DNA of 64,000 nucleotides from Chitinophagaceae bacterium (GTDB lineage Bacteria; Bacteroidota; Bacteroidia; Chitinophagales; Chitinophagaceae). The notes beneath the pieces were generated by a model, which was not told the origin of the DNA, did not search any database, and saw only the letters and a list, made by a program, of their open reading frames with translations. The stretch spans positions 62,001 through 126,000 of the forward strand of contig JAEUVB010000009.1 of the NCBI GenBank assembly GCA_016786845.1, read 5' to 3'. Positions 25,015 through 34,272 of the stretch are shown one piece after another. The position numbers and the translations under genes were made by a program. Within the stretch, counting starts at the first letter, position 1; every line of letters starts with the position of its first letter.

Positions 25015-26283
25015 ATGAGGAAATATCTTTTGGCATTTACATGGATAGGTACAATATGTTGCGGACTCATGTGGAACAATGTCGAAGCTCAGAACATTGA
25101 ATACAGCAAACAAATCATACGTGAACTCTGTAATGAAAAATATGCGGGAAGGGGTTATGTAGATGATGGCGTAAACAAGGCCGCTGATTATTTGGGAGAA
25201 CAATTTCGGGCATTGAAATTAAAACCTGTCGGTAAATCATTTTTTCAAACCTATGCTTTCCCGGTCAATACCCACCCTTTTCCGATTCGTTGTACTTTGG
25301 ATGCTCAGGTCATGAGGACGGGTGCTGATTTTCTGCTGTCGCCCGGCTGTCAGCGAATCAGCGGACAATTTAACTTATTGCATTTTTACCCGAAAGACTC
25401 CTTAGAAAAAGTACTCTTGTTCAAAAAAATTCAACAAGGATTTGAGGCCAATGAAGCATTGGTCCTGCATAAGAGTACGGAAAGAGATAAGCTCATTGAA
25501 GATTCTTGTGCCCATTATAAACATTATCCTTCATTGATTATTTATTCAGAAGAAAAAAAGATGACCCATTCGGTCAGTACGGACACGGATGAAAGGCCGG
25601 TTCTTATTTTTATGGATAGTGTCATCAAAAATAAGGACAAACTAACGATTGATGCCAACCATCATTTCATAGAATCTTTCAGTTGTAAAAATATTATCGG
25701 TTCTATAAAGGGAAGAAAGAAAGATAGTTTCATTGTGTTTTCGGCTCATTATGATCATTTAGGGAAACAAGGTCAGGATGCGATGTTTCCCGGTGCCAGT
25801 GATAATGCATCGGGTTGCAGTATGCTGCTTTATCTGGCGGATTATTATTCAAAACACAAGCCGGATTATACGACGATATTTATACTCTTCAGCGGAGAAG
25901 AAGCCGGCTTGCTTGGATCAGATTATTTCACCACCCACCCCACATTTAATATACAGAGCATAAAAATGTTGGTGAATATAGATATTATGGGTAGTGCTGA
26001 AAATGGGATTACAGTCGTAAATGGAGAGACCTTTAAGCCGCAGTTTGATTTGTTGACCCAAATCAATCAGCAGCATAAATACCTTCCGGAGGTAAAAATC
26101 CGTGGCAAAGCCCGTAATAGCGATCATTATCATTTTTCTGAAAAAGGAATTCCCGCGTTTTTCATTTATTCGATGGGTGGGCCGGGAAACTACCACGATA
26201 TTTACGACAAAGCGGACACTTTACCATTAACTCATTATGAAGACGTCGCAAAACTCTTGATCGATTTTGTAAAATCTTTATAG
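25015..26283 (+). CDS. Exported M28-family zinc peptidase
   Basis: A 422-residue M28 aminopeptidase-like enzyme with an N-terminal signal peptide (about residues 1-26, ending VEA/QN). The di-zinc ligands can be traced: His in SAHYDHLG, the bridging Asp in PGASDNASG, the catalytic Glu pair in FSGEEAG, Asp in NIDIMG and His in GNYHDIYDKAD. The ATG at 25015 is used in preference to the TTG immediately before it. An insert between about residues 60 and 230 precedes the catalytic core and probably includes a lid or PA-like segment. It follows the prolyl oligopeptidase gene closely and may act on the products of that enzyme. Confidence 0.92.
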   Translation: MRKYLLAFTWIGTICCGLMWNNVEAQNIEYSKQIIRELCNEKYAGRGYVDDGVNKAADYLGEQFRALKLKPVGKSFFQTYAFPVNTHPFPIRCTLDAQVMRTGADFLLSPGCQRISGQFNLLHFYPKDSLEKVLLFKKIQQGFEANEALVLHKSTERDKLIEDSCAHYKHYPSLIIYSEEKKMTHSVSTDTDERPVLIFMDSVIKNKDKLTIDANHHFIESFSCKNIIGSIKGRKKDSFIVFSAHYDHLGKQGQDAMFPGASDNASGCSMLLYLADYYSKHKPDYTTIFILFSGEEAGLLGSDYFTTHPTFNIQSIKMLVNIDIMGSAENGITVVNGETFKPQFDLLTQINQQHKYLPEVKIRGKARNSDHYHFSEKGIPAFFIYSMGGPGNYHDIYDKADTLPLTHYEDVAKLLIDFVKSL

Positions 26284-26377
26284 AAAGCTCGATGAAGGGA
26301 TTATTTCATTTATAATTTTGAGGCATTTTCAAAAGTTTCTTTATACTTTTAACCTTTCAAAAAACAGATTACATCGT

Positions 26378-27205
26378 ATGGCATACAACTTATTAAAAGG
26401 GAAAAGAGGTATCATTTTTGGCGCATTGGATGAAAAATCCATGGCTTGGCAGATCGCCTTGAAATGTCATGAAGAAGGCGCTACTTTTACCTTAAGTAAT
26501 GCTCCGATTGCGTTGCGCATGGGCAAGATTAACGAATTGGCAGCGGCTTGCAACAATTCGGTGGTGATTGGAGCGGACGCTACCTCTTTGGAGGATCTTG
26601 AAAATGTATTTAACCAAAGTATAGAAATTTTGGGAGGCAAGATTGACTTTGTTTTGCATTCCATAGGGATGAGTCCTAATGTTCGTAAAAAAATACCCTA
26701 TTATGATACGAGTTATGAAAATTTTGCTAAGACCTTAGACATTTCCGCTTTGTCTTTTCATAAAGTCATGCAAACGGCTATGAAGACCGATGCCTTGAAT
26801 GAATGGGCCTCTGTGGTAGGATTATCCTATATCGCGGCTCAAAGAACATTCCCTGGATATAATGACATGGCCGACGCAAAAGCTTTGCTGGAAAGTATTG
26901 CACGTAGTTTTGGTTTCCAATACGGCTTCAAGAAAAAAGTGAGGGTCAATACCATTTCCCAATCCCCGACCATCACCACAGCCGGAAGCGGTGTAGAAGG
27001 CTTCAATTCCTTCTTTCATTATGCTGAAAAATTATCTCCTCTGGGAAATGCCACGGCTGAAGAATGTGCTAATTATTGTATCACGCTCTTTAGTGATTTA
27101 ACCCGAAAGGTGACCATGCAAAACCTCTTTCACGATGGTGGATTCTCCTTCACAGGTGTGAGTTCCGAATTGGTAGAAGAGATTATGAAAAACGTTTCGG
27201 AATAA
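26378..27205 (+). CDS. fabI: Enoyl-[acyl-carrier-protein] reductase
   Basis: A 275-residue FabI, which performs the last, NADH-dependent reduction in fatty-acid elongation. Its opening LLKGKRGIIFGALDEKSMAW includes the FabI-type nucleotide-binding segment, and HSIGMSPN gives the loop near the cofactor. The catalytic Tyr and Lys are in PGYNDMADAKALLES, with the expected Y-x6-K spacing. SQSPTITTAGSG corresponds to the flexible substrate loop. The ATG at 26378 is preferred over an upstream TTG that would add a non-conserved 20 residues. It is the only fatty-acid gene here. The 162-bp gap that follows shows no clear terminator. Confidence 0.96.
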   Translation: MAYNLLKGKRGIIFGALDEKSMAWQIALKCHEEGATFTLSNAPIALRMGKINELAAACNNSVVIGADATSLEDLENVFNQSIEILGGKIDFVLHSIGMSPNVRKKIPYYDTSYENFAKTLDISALSFHKVMQTAMKTDALNEWASVVGLSYIAAQRTFPGYNDMADAKALLESIARSFGFQYGFKKKVRVNTISQSPTITTAGSGVEGFNSFFHYAEKLSPLGNATAEECANYCITLFSDLTRKVTMQNLFHDGGFSFTGVSSELVEEIMKNVSE

Positions 27206-27367
27206 TGTTGAGTTTTTAGTACTTCGTTTTCAGTTAGCACTATGTTGCGAAAAGTCCCGGAATTATTCAGTGATGCATCATTTGGATTTAATCCTCCTAT
27301 TGTATAGGGCTAGCTTATAAATTCAGTAATAATTAAACCTACACTAAGTACTTGAACACTACACGGT

Positions 27368-27709
27368 TTAAACCGCAAAGCTCGTACCGCATCCGCAAGT
27401 ACTGCTGGCATTGGGATTGACAAAAGTGAACCCTCTTGAATTGAGTCCGCCTTCGAATGCTATAGTCATACCGTAGAGATACATTTCATGGGCTTTATTC
27501 ATCACCACAGGAATTCCTTCTACTTCAAAAATCTGATCGCCTTCTTGCTGATCATCATACTCGAGTACATAAGTCATACCACTGCATCCCCCGCCTTTAA
27601 CGCCTACACGCAAAAACGGTTTTGAACGATCACCTTCTGAAAATAATCTCTTCAGTTCGATAATCGCACCGGATGTGAATGTAACAGGTAGTTGCAAGAT
27701 TGTTTCCAT
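27368..27709 (-). CDS. HesB/IscA-family iron-sulphur cluster assembly protein
   Basis: A 113-residue A-type scaffold or carrier protein for Fe-S clusters. The three conserved cysteines are present: one in VKGGGCSGMTY and two in the C-terminal STCGCGTSF. The length is typical of the family. It cannot be told from sequence alone whether it is the IscA, SufA or ErpA role; no other isc or suf genes are in the window. It is the last gene of a minus-strand group, 7 bp after a small exported basic protein, and the link between them is probably only transcriptional. Confidence 0.95.
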   Translation of the reverse strand: METILQLPVTFTSGAIIELKRLFSEGDRSKPFLRVGVKGGGCSGMTYVLEYDDQQEGDQIFEVEGIPVVMNKAHEMYLYGMTIAFEGGLNSRGFTFVNPNASSTCGCGTSFAV

Positions 27710-27716
27710 GAATGAA

Positions 27717-27944
27717 TTATTTAGATTGTTTGAGCGACTTTTCCTTCTCTTTCATTTTGGCAGCTTTAATGGAATCTAATACATGTTGATTTTGGACACC
27801 GGGTGCTCTCACTACATGTACAGAATCTGCAACTGCCACTTGTTTCTTTTTTTTCTTTCTTTTACATGCAGACACCTCATCTGTTGTAAAGATCATGACT
27901 ACAGCAATTGAAAGGACACTAAGGCTTAATAATAATTTTTTCAT
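27717..27944 (-). CDS. Small exported lysine-rich protein, unknown function
   Basis: A 75-residue protein with a signal peptide (MKKLLLSLSVLSIAVVMIF, cleavage probably near VSA/CKR) and a mature part that begins with CKRKKKKK and is rich in Lys and Glu. A lipoprotein attachment at the cysteine is possible, but the preceding residues VSA are a weak lipobox. Its start overlaps the end of the type IX-secreted protein gene by 26 bp, and the IscA-type gene follows 7 bp later, so it is translated within that operon. No family recognised. Confidence 0.6.
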   Translation of the reverse strand: MKKLLLSLSVLSIAVVMIFTTDEVSACKRKKKKKQVAVADSVHVVRAPGVQNQHVLDSIKAAKMKEKEKSLKQSK

Positions 27945-29814
27945 TCTTGATCGATTGTTCGTCTAATAAAATGGAAAGGATATAGGTTCCTGCCGTTAAT
28001 GCCCCTTTGTTAAAGGAAAACTGGTGCTCACCCTGTTCGGTATAGGTTTTATAAATGTCTTTAATCAAACGACCTTGAACATCCAATAAGCTGATTTTCA
28101 ATTGACCGGAGGCTTTCAGATTGAGGTCAACTGTGTAAAAATCTTCAACAGGATTAGGATAAATGGTTACTTCCTGTTGAATCGGTTCCGTTTGATCCAT
28201 TCCGGTGGCCCATGCATTGGTCGTGATTTTTGCGATATAGTTGGTCCAGGTATGTGAGGTATTTCCAAATGCACCAAAACACCATGCCGTAGGAATTGTG
28301 GCATTTTGTTCACGAGTCATTCCGGTATAATCGCCCCAACGTGTTTCACCGCCTTGAGGAAATACGCTGGCATATCCGGTACCGGTTTTAACTTCAATAG
28401 GATTGGAAACAGTGAAATTCTCATTGACAAAAAATGCTTTTATACCCGGAAAATCATTAGCAGATGCATAATCTACAGCAATAATGGCTGATTGATCATT
28501 ATTATTCCAGCCCATAGAGGCAATTGAAGGATAAGCTAAATCCACCCCCGGAATTTTAATGAGCTGATTATTTGAAACTTGCCAATTGCCACTGACTTTC
28601 TTCAGACGGGAATAGTTTACCGCGGTATAACCACTTCCTCCGTCACAATGAAATACATAGTGGATAGTCCCATTTAAATAAAAACCATCTTGTCCTCGGC
28701 TGTCACCTGTATTTAAATCAACAGTGGAGCCTTTCTGAACAGCATTTGCGGGTGGTGAAGTTGAACCAATACTGACATACTCAGCATTCAATTGAGGGTT
28801 ACTCTGAACCGCATTCGTGATCTCATAAACGGAAAGATTAGTACCTGACCAGCCCTGATCAACAGAAACCAAGTACATATTGTTGCCATAACCGCCTGAA
28901 TGGCCATTGGTAATCGGGACAATCGTGAAAGGCGTATTGGCGATATTATACCAAAGAACGGCGTCAGCTGTATTTAAAGTATTACCGGCAAAACATTTCG
29001 TTTTATCGATTTGGTAAACCACAGAGGTCACATAATCAAAATTATTATTAAAAAGATTACCTGTTACAAATAGATCATGATTGGATACACCAATTTTAGG
29101 ATAATCGAACCAAACACTCTGCCCTATTGTCGAAGATGGATTTCCTGTAAAGGTATAGAAGTACCAACCTGAGGTTGCATCAGATGTTTTTGAAAATGCG
29201 ATCAGGATTTGAGAGGTTGTTGACGATCCGTCACAAGTTTGAGCGAAGACTATAAATCTTTCAGATTGAGGGTCGAAAATGACTTTAGGATCACAGGTAT
29301 TAGCAGTAAGTAAGGATCCTCCGTTTTGAAATGTAGTATTAAAGAAATTATCGGTATAACTCACTGCGCCAATATTGCCACCGGAGGTACTGTATACTCT
29401 TAAGCTACTATTGACCATGGCTATAATTTGGCCATTTTTGTTTACAGCCACAGAATTGTCAGAAGGGGTACCCTGATTATTCAACGCATTAAAACCCATA
29501 ACCACTGTTGGATCGATTCCACGTGTTTTTTCCAATACCTTTTCCGGAATTGGATTATTTTTCAAATACTCTTCCTTTAATTTCATTTTTTCCTTCTTGA
29601 TTTCCTCTAAAGCTTCCTGATCCTCAGATTCGTTCTTAGAAACCTTGATAGAATAATGAGGAAGCAAATCCACATCGTGCGTTTCGGGTTTAAAAAATCC
29701 TAAAAATTTCCCTTCAATAGGAGCTCTTTTGGCACTTCCGGCCTGAATACCCTCTTGGGCAAACAAACTTCCACCGGCAGATAAAAATAAAAGTAGGGCA
29801 ATGAGTTTCTTCAT
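27919..29814 (-). CDS. Secreted protein with type IX sorting domain, adhesin- or enzyme-like
   Basis: A 631-residue exported protein. The signal peptide is residues 1-19 (MKKLIALLLFLSAGGSLFA). The last 75 or so residues form a type A C-terminal sorting domain of the type IX system: TIYPNPVEDFYTVDL, then a turn ending GTYILSILLDEQSIKNEKIIIKP-like strands, so it is exported and probably surface-anchored. The central part (about 100-540) is beta-rich with repeated WFDYPKIGVSNHDLFVTGN-type sheets, resembling propeller-like domains, with no catalytic motif I can name. A charged coiled segment with many Glu/Lys residues covers about 55-90. It heads the minus-strand operon with the small basic protein and the IscA-type gene. 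Confidence 0.85.
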   Translation of the reverse strand: MKKLIALLLFLSAGGSLFAQEGIQAGSAKRAPIEGKFLGFFKPETHDVDLLPHYSIKVSKNESEDQEALEEIKKEKMKLKEEYLKNNPIPEKVLEKTRGIDPTVVMGFNALNNQGTPSDNSVAVNKNGQIIAMVNSSLRVYSTSGGNIGAVSYTDNFFNTTFQNGGSLLTANTCDPKVIFDPQSERFIVFAQTCDGSSTTSQILIAFSKTSDATSGWYFYTFTGNPSSTIGQSVWFDYPKIGVSNHDLFVTGNLFNNNFDYVTSVVYQIDKTKCFAGNTLNTADAVLWYNIANTPFTIVPITNGHSGGYGNNMYLVSVDQGWSGTNLSVYEITNAVQSNPQLNAEYVSIGSTSPPANAVQKGSTVDLNTGDSRGQDGFYLNGTIHYVFHCDGGSGYTAVNYSRLKKVSGNWQVSNNQLIKIPGVDLAYPSIASMGWNNNDQSAIIAVDYASANDFPGIKAFFVNENFTVSNPIEVKTGTGYASVFPQGGETRWGDYTGMTREQNATIPTAWCFGAFGNTSHTWTNYIAKITTNAWATGMDQTEPIQQEVTIYPNPVEDFYTVDLNLKASGQLKISLLDVQGRLIKDIYKTYTEQGEHQFSFNKGALTAGTYILSILLDEQSIKNEKIIIKP

Positions 29815-29903
29815 GTGATCTTTTTAAAAATTTTAATCCTACAAAGATACGGATGATATACCTTATTGAACGGATTTTTAAAGATTATAGGTTATAACTT
29901 ATA

Positions 29904-29911
29904 TACATTTG
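29904..29911 (+). promoter_or_regulatory. -7 promoter element of ispH
   Basis: TACATTTG, a perfect match to TAnnTTTG, 17 bases before the ATG at 29929. No convincing -33 element is visible at the expected distance. Confidence 0.55.
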
Positions 29912-29928
29912 CTGTGAAATTCACATTC

Positions 29929-31155
29929 ATGAAGGCATTTGAAATTCCTGATTTTTATAGAAGTCCACTCATCACCTGTATCAAACAATATCGGAGGAAG
30001 CAGGATAAACTTAAAAAAGATTTCAGCCCTACCCGACTTGATTTCGGGACGGTGGAAATTTATTTGGCCAGACATTTCGGATTTTGTTACGGGGTGGAAA
30101 ATGCCATTGAAATTGCCTTTAAGGCTGTGAATGAGAATCCCGGGAAGCGCATTTTCCTTTTAAGTGAAATGATACATAACCCACAAGTGAATGCGGATTT
30201 AATCAAAAATGGTGTTTCATTCATCATGGATACCCATGGCAAACATTTTATCGACTGGGATGAACTGAATCAGGAAGACATTGTGATTATACCGGCATTT
30301 GGCACCACGCTCGAAACCGAGAAAATATTAACGGATCTCGGTATAGATCCCTTGCGCTACAATACGACCTGCCCCTTTGTTGAAAAAGTCTGGAACCGGT
30401 CGGAACAAATCGGTCAAAAAGGTTATACCATCATTATTCATGGTAAACCCGGGCATGAAGAGACCCGCGCTACTTTTTCCCATAGTCGTGAACATGCACC
30501 TTCAGTCGTGGTCAAGGATTTTACAGAAGCACAATTGCTGGCTAAATATATTACAGGTGAAAAGCCGATGGATGATTTTTTTACAGATTTTAGTGGACAG
30601 TATTCTAAAGATTTCAATCCATTAACCGATCTTCAGCGAATCGGTGTCGTCAACCAAACCACCATGCTGGCAAGTGATACCCAACAAATTTCTGATTATT
30701 TGAAACAAGTGATCACACAGCACCATTCCGATGAATCACAAATACATTTTGCCGACACCAGGGATACATTGTGCTATGCCACCAATGACAATCAAAGTGC
30801 AGTGGTTGGATTGCTGGAGACCCGGGCTCATCTCGCTTTGGTGGTCGGCGGTTATAATAGTTCGAATACTTCCCATCTGGTCGAACTTTGTGAACAAAAA
30901 TTACCCACTTATTACATTGAAAATGCACATCATTTAGTTTCTGATCAAAAAATCAAACATTTTGATCTTCACCTGCATAAGGAAATTGAAACATTGAATT
31001 ATTTGCCTGAGGTGAGCAAACCTAAAATCCTGATGACTTCCGGTGCCTCATGTCCGGATGCCATGGTTGAGCAGGTTATCAACAGAGTCTTAAGTTTTTA
31101 TCCGGGTAGCCTGAATATGGATCAAATGATACAACAAATCAGTTCGTTCGATTGA
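29929..31155 (+). CDS. ispH: 4-hydroxy-3-methylbut-2-enyl diphosphate reductase
   Basis: A 408-residue IspH, the last enzyme of the methylerythritol phosphate pathway, which yields IPP and DMAPP using a [4Fe-4S] cluster. The three cluster cysteines are in RHFGFCYGVENA, NTTCPFVEKVW and TSGASCPD. It is about 90 residues longer than the E. coli enzyme, matching the long form found in Bacteroidota, cyanobacteria and plants; the extra length includes an N-terminal extension of about 45 residues. The ATG at 29929 follows a good -7 element and avoids a TTG start 21 codons upstream. Its last 17 bp overlap the convergent cytidylate kinase gene. It supplies the precursors any terpene cyclase would need. 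Confidence 0.96.
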   Translation: MKAFEIPDFYRSPLITCIKQYRRKQDKLKKDFSPTRLDFGTVEIYLARHFGFCYGVENAIEIAFKAVNENPGKRIFLLSEMIHNPQVNADLIKNGVSFIMDTHGKHFIDWDELNQEDIVIIPAFGTTLETEKILTDLGIDPLRYNTTCPFVEKVWNRSEQIGQKGYTIIIHGKPGHEETRATFSHSREHAPSVVVKDFTEAQLLAKYITGEKPMDDFFTDFSGQYSKDFNPLTDLQRIGVVNQTTMLASDTQQISDYLKQVITQHHSDESQIHFADTRDTLCYATNDNQSAVVGLLETRAHLALVVGGYNSSNTSHLVELCEQKLPTYYIENAHHLVSDQKIKHFDLHLHKEIETLNYLPEVSKPKILMTSGASCPDAMVEQVINRVLSFYPGSLNMDQMIQQISSFD

Positions 31156-31807
31156 TGCATTCCATGGCCCACTGATAGGCAATATCTAATTGTTCAGACA
31201 TGGAATAATGTGTATTGTCTAATTCAACTGCGTCATGGGCTTTTCTTAGCGGACTGTGCTCACGCGTAGAATCGATATGGTCTCTATGCTTCAGATTAGA
31301 CTGAATATCTTCCAAACTGATATCTGATTGTTTGTCTTTTAATTCATCATAACGCCTTTGCGAGCGAACGGATTCATTCGCGGTGAGGAATATTTTAAGT
31401 TCGGCATCGGGGAAAACAGTGGTACCAATATCCCTTCCATCCATCACAACGCCTTTTTGCGCCCCCATCATTTGTTGCTGACGGACCGCAAATATTCTTA
31501 CGGCTTCAAGGGCTGCCACCTCACTCACCTTTGACGAAATTTCCATCCCTCGAATTTCCGATTCAATCGGCATTCCATTCAAACAAATGATATTATCCTG
31601 AAAAGTAAGATGGATTTGATTTAATGCTTCAGCTACATCATTATTCGAATGGAGGTCAATATGATGTTGTATGAAATAGAAAGTGATGGCCCGATACATA
31701 GCTCCGCTATCTACGTAAGTATAACCCAACTTATCCGCCAATTGACGAGCTAATGTACTTTTTCCGGTAGAAGAAAATCCGTCAATGGCAATATTGATCT
31801 TTTTCAT
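31139..31807 (-). CDS. cmk: Cytidylate kinase
   Basis: A 222-residue nucleoside monophosphate kinase that makes CDP and dCDP from CMP and dCMP. The P-loop is IAIDGFSSTGKST, at residues 5-17, and the CMP-binding segment YVDSGAMYRAITF follows. VMDGRDIGTTVFPDAELKIFL carries the conserved GRDIG motif, and REHSPLRKAHDAVELD near the C-terminus is family-typical. Length matches the family. The ATG at 31807 is preferred to a TTG three codons upstream. It ends inside the last codons of ispH on the opposite strand. Confidence 0.97.
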   Translation of the reverse strand: MKKINIAIDGFSSTGKSTLARQLADKLGYTYVDSGAMYRAITFYFIQHHIDLHSNNDVAEALNQIHLTFQDNIICLNGMPIESEIRGMEISSKVSEVAALEAVRIFAVRQQQMMGAQKGVVMDGRDIGTTVFPDAELKIFLTANESVRSQRRYDELKDKQSDISLEDIQSNLKHRDHIDSTREHSPLRKAHDAVELDNTHYSMSEQLDIAYQWAMECINRTN

Positions 31808-31907
31808 GAGGGGCAAAGAACGGAATTATTACGGATAACAAAAAATTACAGCTTCTTAATGAAATCAAAAGAAACATGCTTGAACATGGAAAACTCAAAG
31901 AAGCGAT

Positions 31908-31915
31908 TATATTTG
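31908..31915 (+). promoter_or_regulatory. -7 promoter element of the DoxX-like gene
   Basis: TATATTTG, a perfect TAnnTTTG, ending 12 bases before the ATG at 31928. Its position argues against the in-frame ATG further upstream at 31859. Confidence 0.6.
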
Positions 31916-31927
31916 TTTCACAATTCT

Positions 31928-33160
31928 ATGACCATGAAAGAAAATAAAACACTGAATATTATCCTGACTATCATTCGAGTTTTTGTAGGACTCCTTTTTA
32001 TCTTTTCGGGTTTAATTAAAGCCAATGACCCCTCTGGATTAGCCTACAAAATGGGTGAATTTTTTGAGGTATGGGCTCGTGAAGGTTATTTGCCCTCTTT
32101 GATGTTGTGGCTGAATCAATATGCCATGCTTTTTTCAATCCTGATGATTACCTTCGAAATTGTTGCAGGTGTTGCTTTAATCATAGGTTATCGATTTAAA
32201 CTGTTTTCCTATCTCATTTTTTTATTAACGGTTTTTTTCACTTTCCTGACCGCCTATGCCCTCTTCAGCGGAAATATCAAAGAATGCGGATGTTTTGGGG
32301 ATTGTATTAAACTGCAAGCCAACGAATCCTTCATGAAAGATCTGGTTTTATTGGTCCTCATCTTTATCCTAATGATCTTCAGAAAGCGCATCGCTCAGAC
32401 CTTTTCGAACATGACGGCAACCCTGGTAATTGTTTTCAGTTTTGTAATTTCCGTTTGGATGCAATGGTATATGCTCAAACATTTACCTTACAAAGATTGT
32501 CTGGCCTATCGCGTAGGTAATAATCTGCTGAAAGAAATGACACCTGGACCTGACTACAAACAAGCAGAATACAAAACTATTTTGATCTATGAGAAAGACG
32601 GTGTCAAAAAAGAGTTTACAGATAAAAACTTCCCATGGCAAGACACCACGTGGAAGTTTGTGGATAGCAAAAGTACTGTGGTTAAAGAAGCACAGAATGA
32701 ACCACCGATTAAAGATTTTGCCATTAGTAATTATGACGGACAGGATATCACCCAAACTTTACTCAGCTATAAAGGAAATCTCTTTTTGCTCTTTGTAAAA
32801 GACGTGAATGAAGCACATAAGGATAATATCGAAGCGCTTCAGTCGTTAATTTCAGAATGCAAAAAAGCGAATATTCCGGTCATTGGGCTCAGTGCTTCAA
32901 ATGATATCGAGACCAATAAATTCAGAACTGAAAATAAACTCGACATTGAGTTTACAACCATCGATGCCACAGTTTGCAAAACAGCTATGAGATCTAACCC
33001 GGGGCTCATGCTGTTAAAGAATGGAACAGTCACGGGCAAATGGAGTTATGCAGATTATCCGGCTATCTCTTCCCTGAAACTGGATTTAAATGACAATCAA
33101 ATATCATTATTTCCTGCATCATCTGTCCCAGCTGAAGATACTGTAGGTAGTCCTCAATAG
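31928..33160 (+). CDS. DoxX/MauE-like membrane protein with C-terminal thioredoxin-like domain
   Basis: A roughly 410-residue membrane protein. The first 175 residues hold four or five transmembrane helices, opening with RVFVGLLFIFSGLIKANDPSG, and include the GNIKECGCFGDC cysteine cluster typical of MauE/DoxX-like redox proteins. The second part (about 235-385) resembles a thioredoxin-like domain in fold pattern (LFLLFVKDVNEAHKDNIEALQ, then GLSASND and GLMLLKNGTVTGKW), but I see no CxxC in it. The Bacteroidota family BT_3928 has this layout. The start is ambiguous between 31928 and 31934; an ATG at 31859 is unlikely because the promoter element lies downstream of it. A role in disulphide or quinone redox chemistry is inference. 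Confidence 0.8.
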   Translation: MTMKENKTLNIILTIIRVFVGLLFIFSGLIKANDPSGLAYKMGEFFEVWAREGYLPSLMLWLNQYAMLFSILMITFEIVAGVALIIGYRFKLFSYLIFLLTVFFTFLTAYALFSGNIKECGCFGDCIKLQANESFMKDLVLLVLIFILMIFRKRIAQTFSNMTATLVIVFSFVISVWMQWYMLKHLPYKDCLAYRVGNNLLKEMTPGPDYKQAEYKTILIYEKDGVKKEFTDKNFPWQDTTWKFVDSKSTVVKEAQNEPPIKDFAISNYDGQDITQTLLSYKGNLFLLFVKDVNEAHKDNIEALQSLISECKKANIPVIGLSASNDIETNKFRTENKLDIEFTTIDATVCKTAMRSNPGLMLLKNGTVTGKWSYADYPAISSLKLDLNDNQISLFPASSVPAEDTVGSPQ

Positions 33161-33215
33161 TAAAGGATATACCTTCCTTGTTATTCAGGAATGGTTTTTG
33201 TAATTTGTCCTCCAG

Positions 33216-34055
33216 ATGAACCCTTTAGAACCCGACCAGCCTAGCCATCAACTATTTGGATTTGATGCATTTTCGCCCAAAGAAATTGCGGAAAGAATAG
33301 AAAATGTGGGTGTGACCAAAGCCAAACTTGCATTTGGCCCCATGTTGATGTTAGGTATTTTGGCAGGTGTTTTTATCGGTTTAGGATCTCTATTTTTTAT
33401 GGTGGTAAGCAGCGACCCGACGATTAGTTTTGGAATCAGCCGATTATTAGGTGGATTGGTTTTCTCTTTAGGATTAGTTTTCGTTGTTGTTGCAGGCGCA
33501 GAATTATTTACAGGAAATAATTTGATTGTCATGGCATGGGCCGATGGACGGATTAAGGGCTACGAAGTTATTAGGAATTGGGGTATTGTATGTTTAGGTA
33601 ATTTGATTGGCGCAGTTGGGCTTGCCGTAATTGTTTATCTGTCCGGGCATCCTCATATGAACCATGGAGAAGTTGCAAAAGGATATATTAAAGTAGCCGC
33701 AATGAAATGTCAGTTGCCTTTTCTGCAAGCTTTTTTCAGTGGTATGTTGTGCAATATCTTTGTCTGTCTGGCTGTATGGATGGCTCAGGCCGGCAGAAGT
33801 GTGATCGACAAAGTAGTGGTCATCCTATTTCCTGTGGCGGCATTTGTTGCTGCCGGGTTTGAACATAGTATTGCCAATATGTATTTCATTCCTATGGGTA
33901 TTTTATTAAAATCAGAATATGCTACCCCGGAACAAATACAATGGATAAACGCCTTAGGCATGATCAAGAATCTTTTCCCAGTCATACTAGGGAATCTGGT
34001 TGGGGGAAGTGGATTTGTGGCCTTGTTTTATTATTTGATATACAGAAAAAAATAG
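33216..34055 (+). CDS. Formate/nitrite transporter (FNT) family channel
   Basis: A 279-residue FNT-family protein with six transmembrane helices forming a pentameric channel for small monovalent anions. After a soluble N-terminus of about 35 residues come the family segments AELFTGNNLIV (about residues 102-112), GNLIGAVGLAVIVYLSGH and the gating-region motif GFEHSIANMY (about 219-228), whose His is the conserved central pore residue. Length is normal. Whether it carries formate, nitrite, hydrosulphide or another anion cannot be told. It starts 55 bp after the DoxX-like gene. The following 217-bp gap shows only the LemA promoter. Confidence 0.94.
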   Translation: MNPLEPDQPSHQLFGFDAFSPKEIAERIENVGVTKAKLAFGPMLMLGILAGVFIGLGSLFFMVVSSDPTISFGISRLLGGLVFSLGLVFVVVAGAELFTGNNLIVMAWADGRIKGYEVIRNWGIVCLGNLIGAVGLAVIVYLSGHPHMNHGEVAKGYIKVAAMKCQLPFLQAFFSGMLCNIFVCLAVWMAQAGRSVIDKVVVILFPVAAFVAAGFEHSIANMYFIPMGILLKSEYATPEQIQWINALGMIKNLFPVILGNLVGGSGFVALFYYLIYRKK

Positions 34056-34218
34056 CCGAAACTTCTGCAATTTCTGCCCTTTTCATCTGTAAGTAATAGA
34101 GGTAATGAAGGAATGATAAGATCGTTTAATTGTTAAGAGGCAGGTTCTCCAAATTAATGGTCGGTACAAATTCATACTGTTTCAAGTAGACATCTATCCT
34201 ATCTATTATTTATTTCAA

Positions 34219-34250
34219 CTTGTAACTTCCATTATATTCCTATAAATTTG
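34219..34250 (+). promoter_or_regulatory. Promoter of the lemA-DUF2207 pair
   Basis: CTTG at 34219-34222 (-33 region) and TAAATTTG at 34243-34250 (-7 region) are separated by 20 bp, an excellent match to the Bacteroidota housekeeping promoter. The start codon at 34273 is 22 bases further on. Confidence 0.7.
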
Positions 34251-34272
34251 ATGTAACAACAAAACCAAATCT

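Noticed and set aside
31139..31155. Functional antisense control at the ispH/cmk overlap
   Set aside because: A 17-bp convergent overlap (and the 12-bp coaE one) is an ordinary result of compact gene packing.
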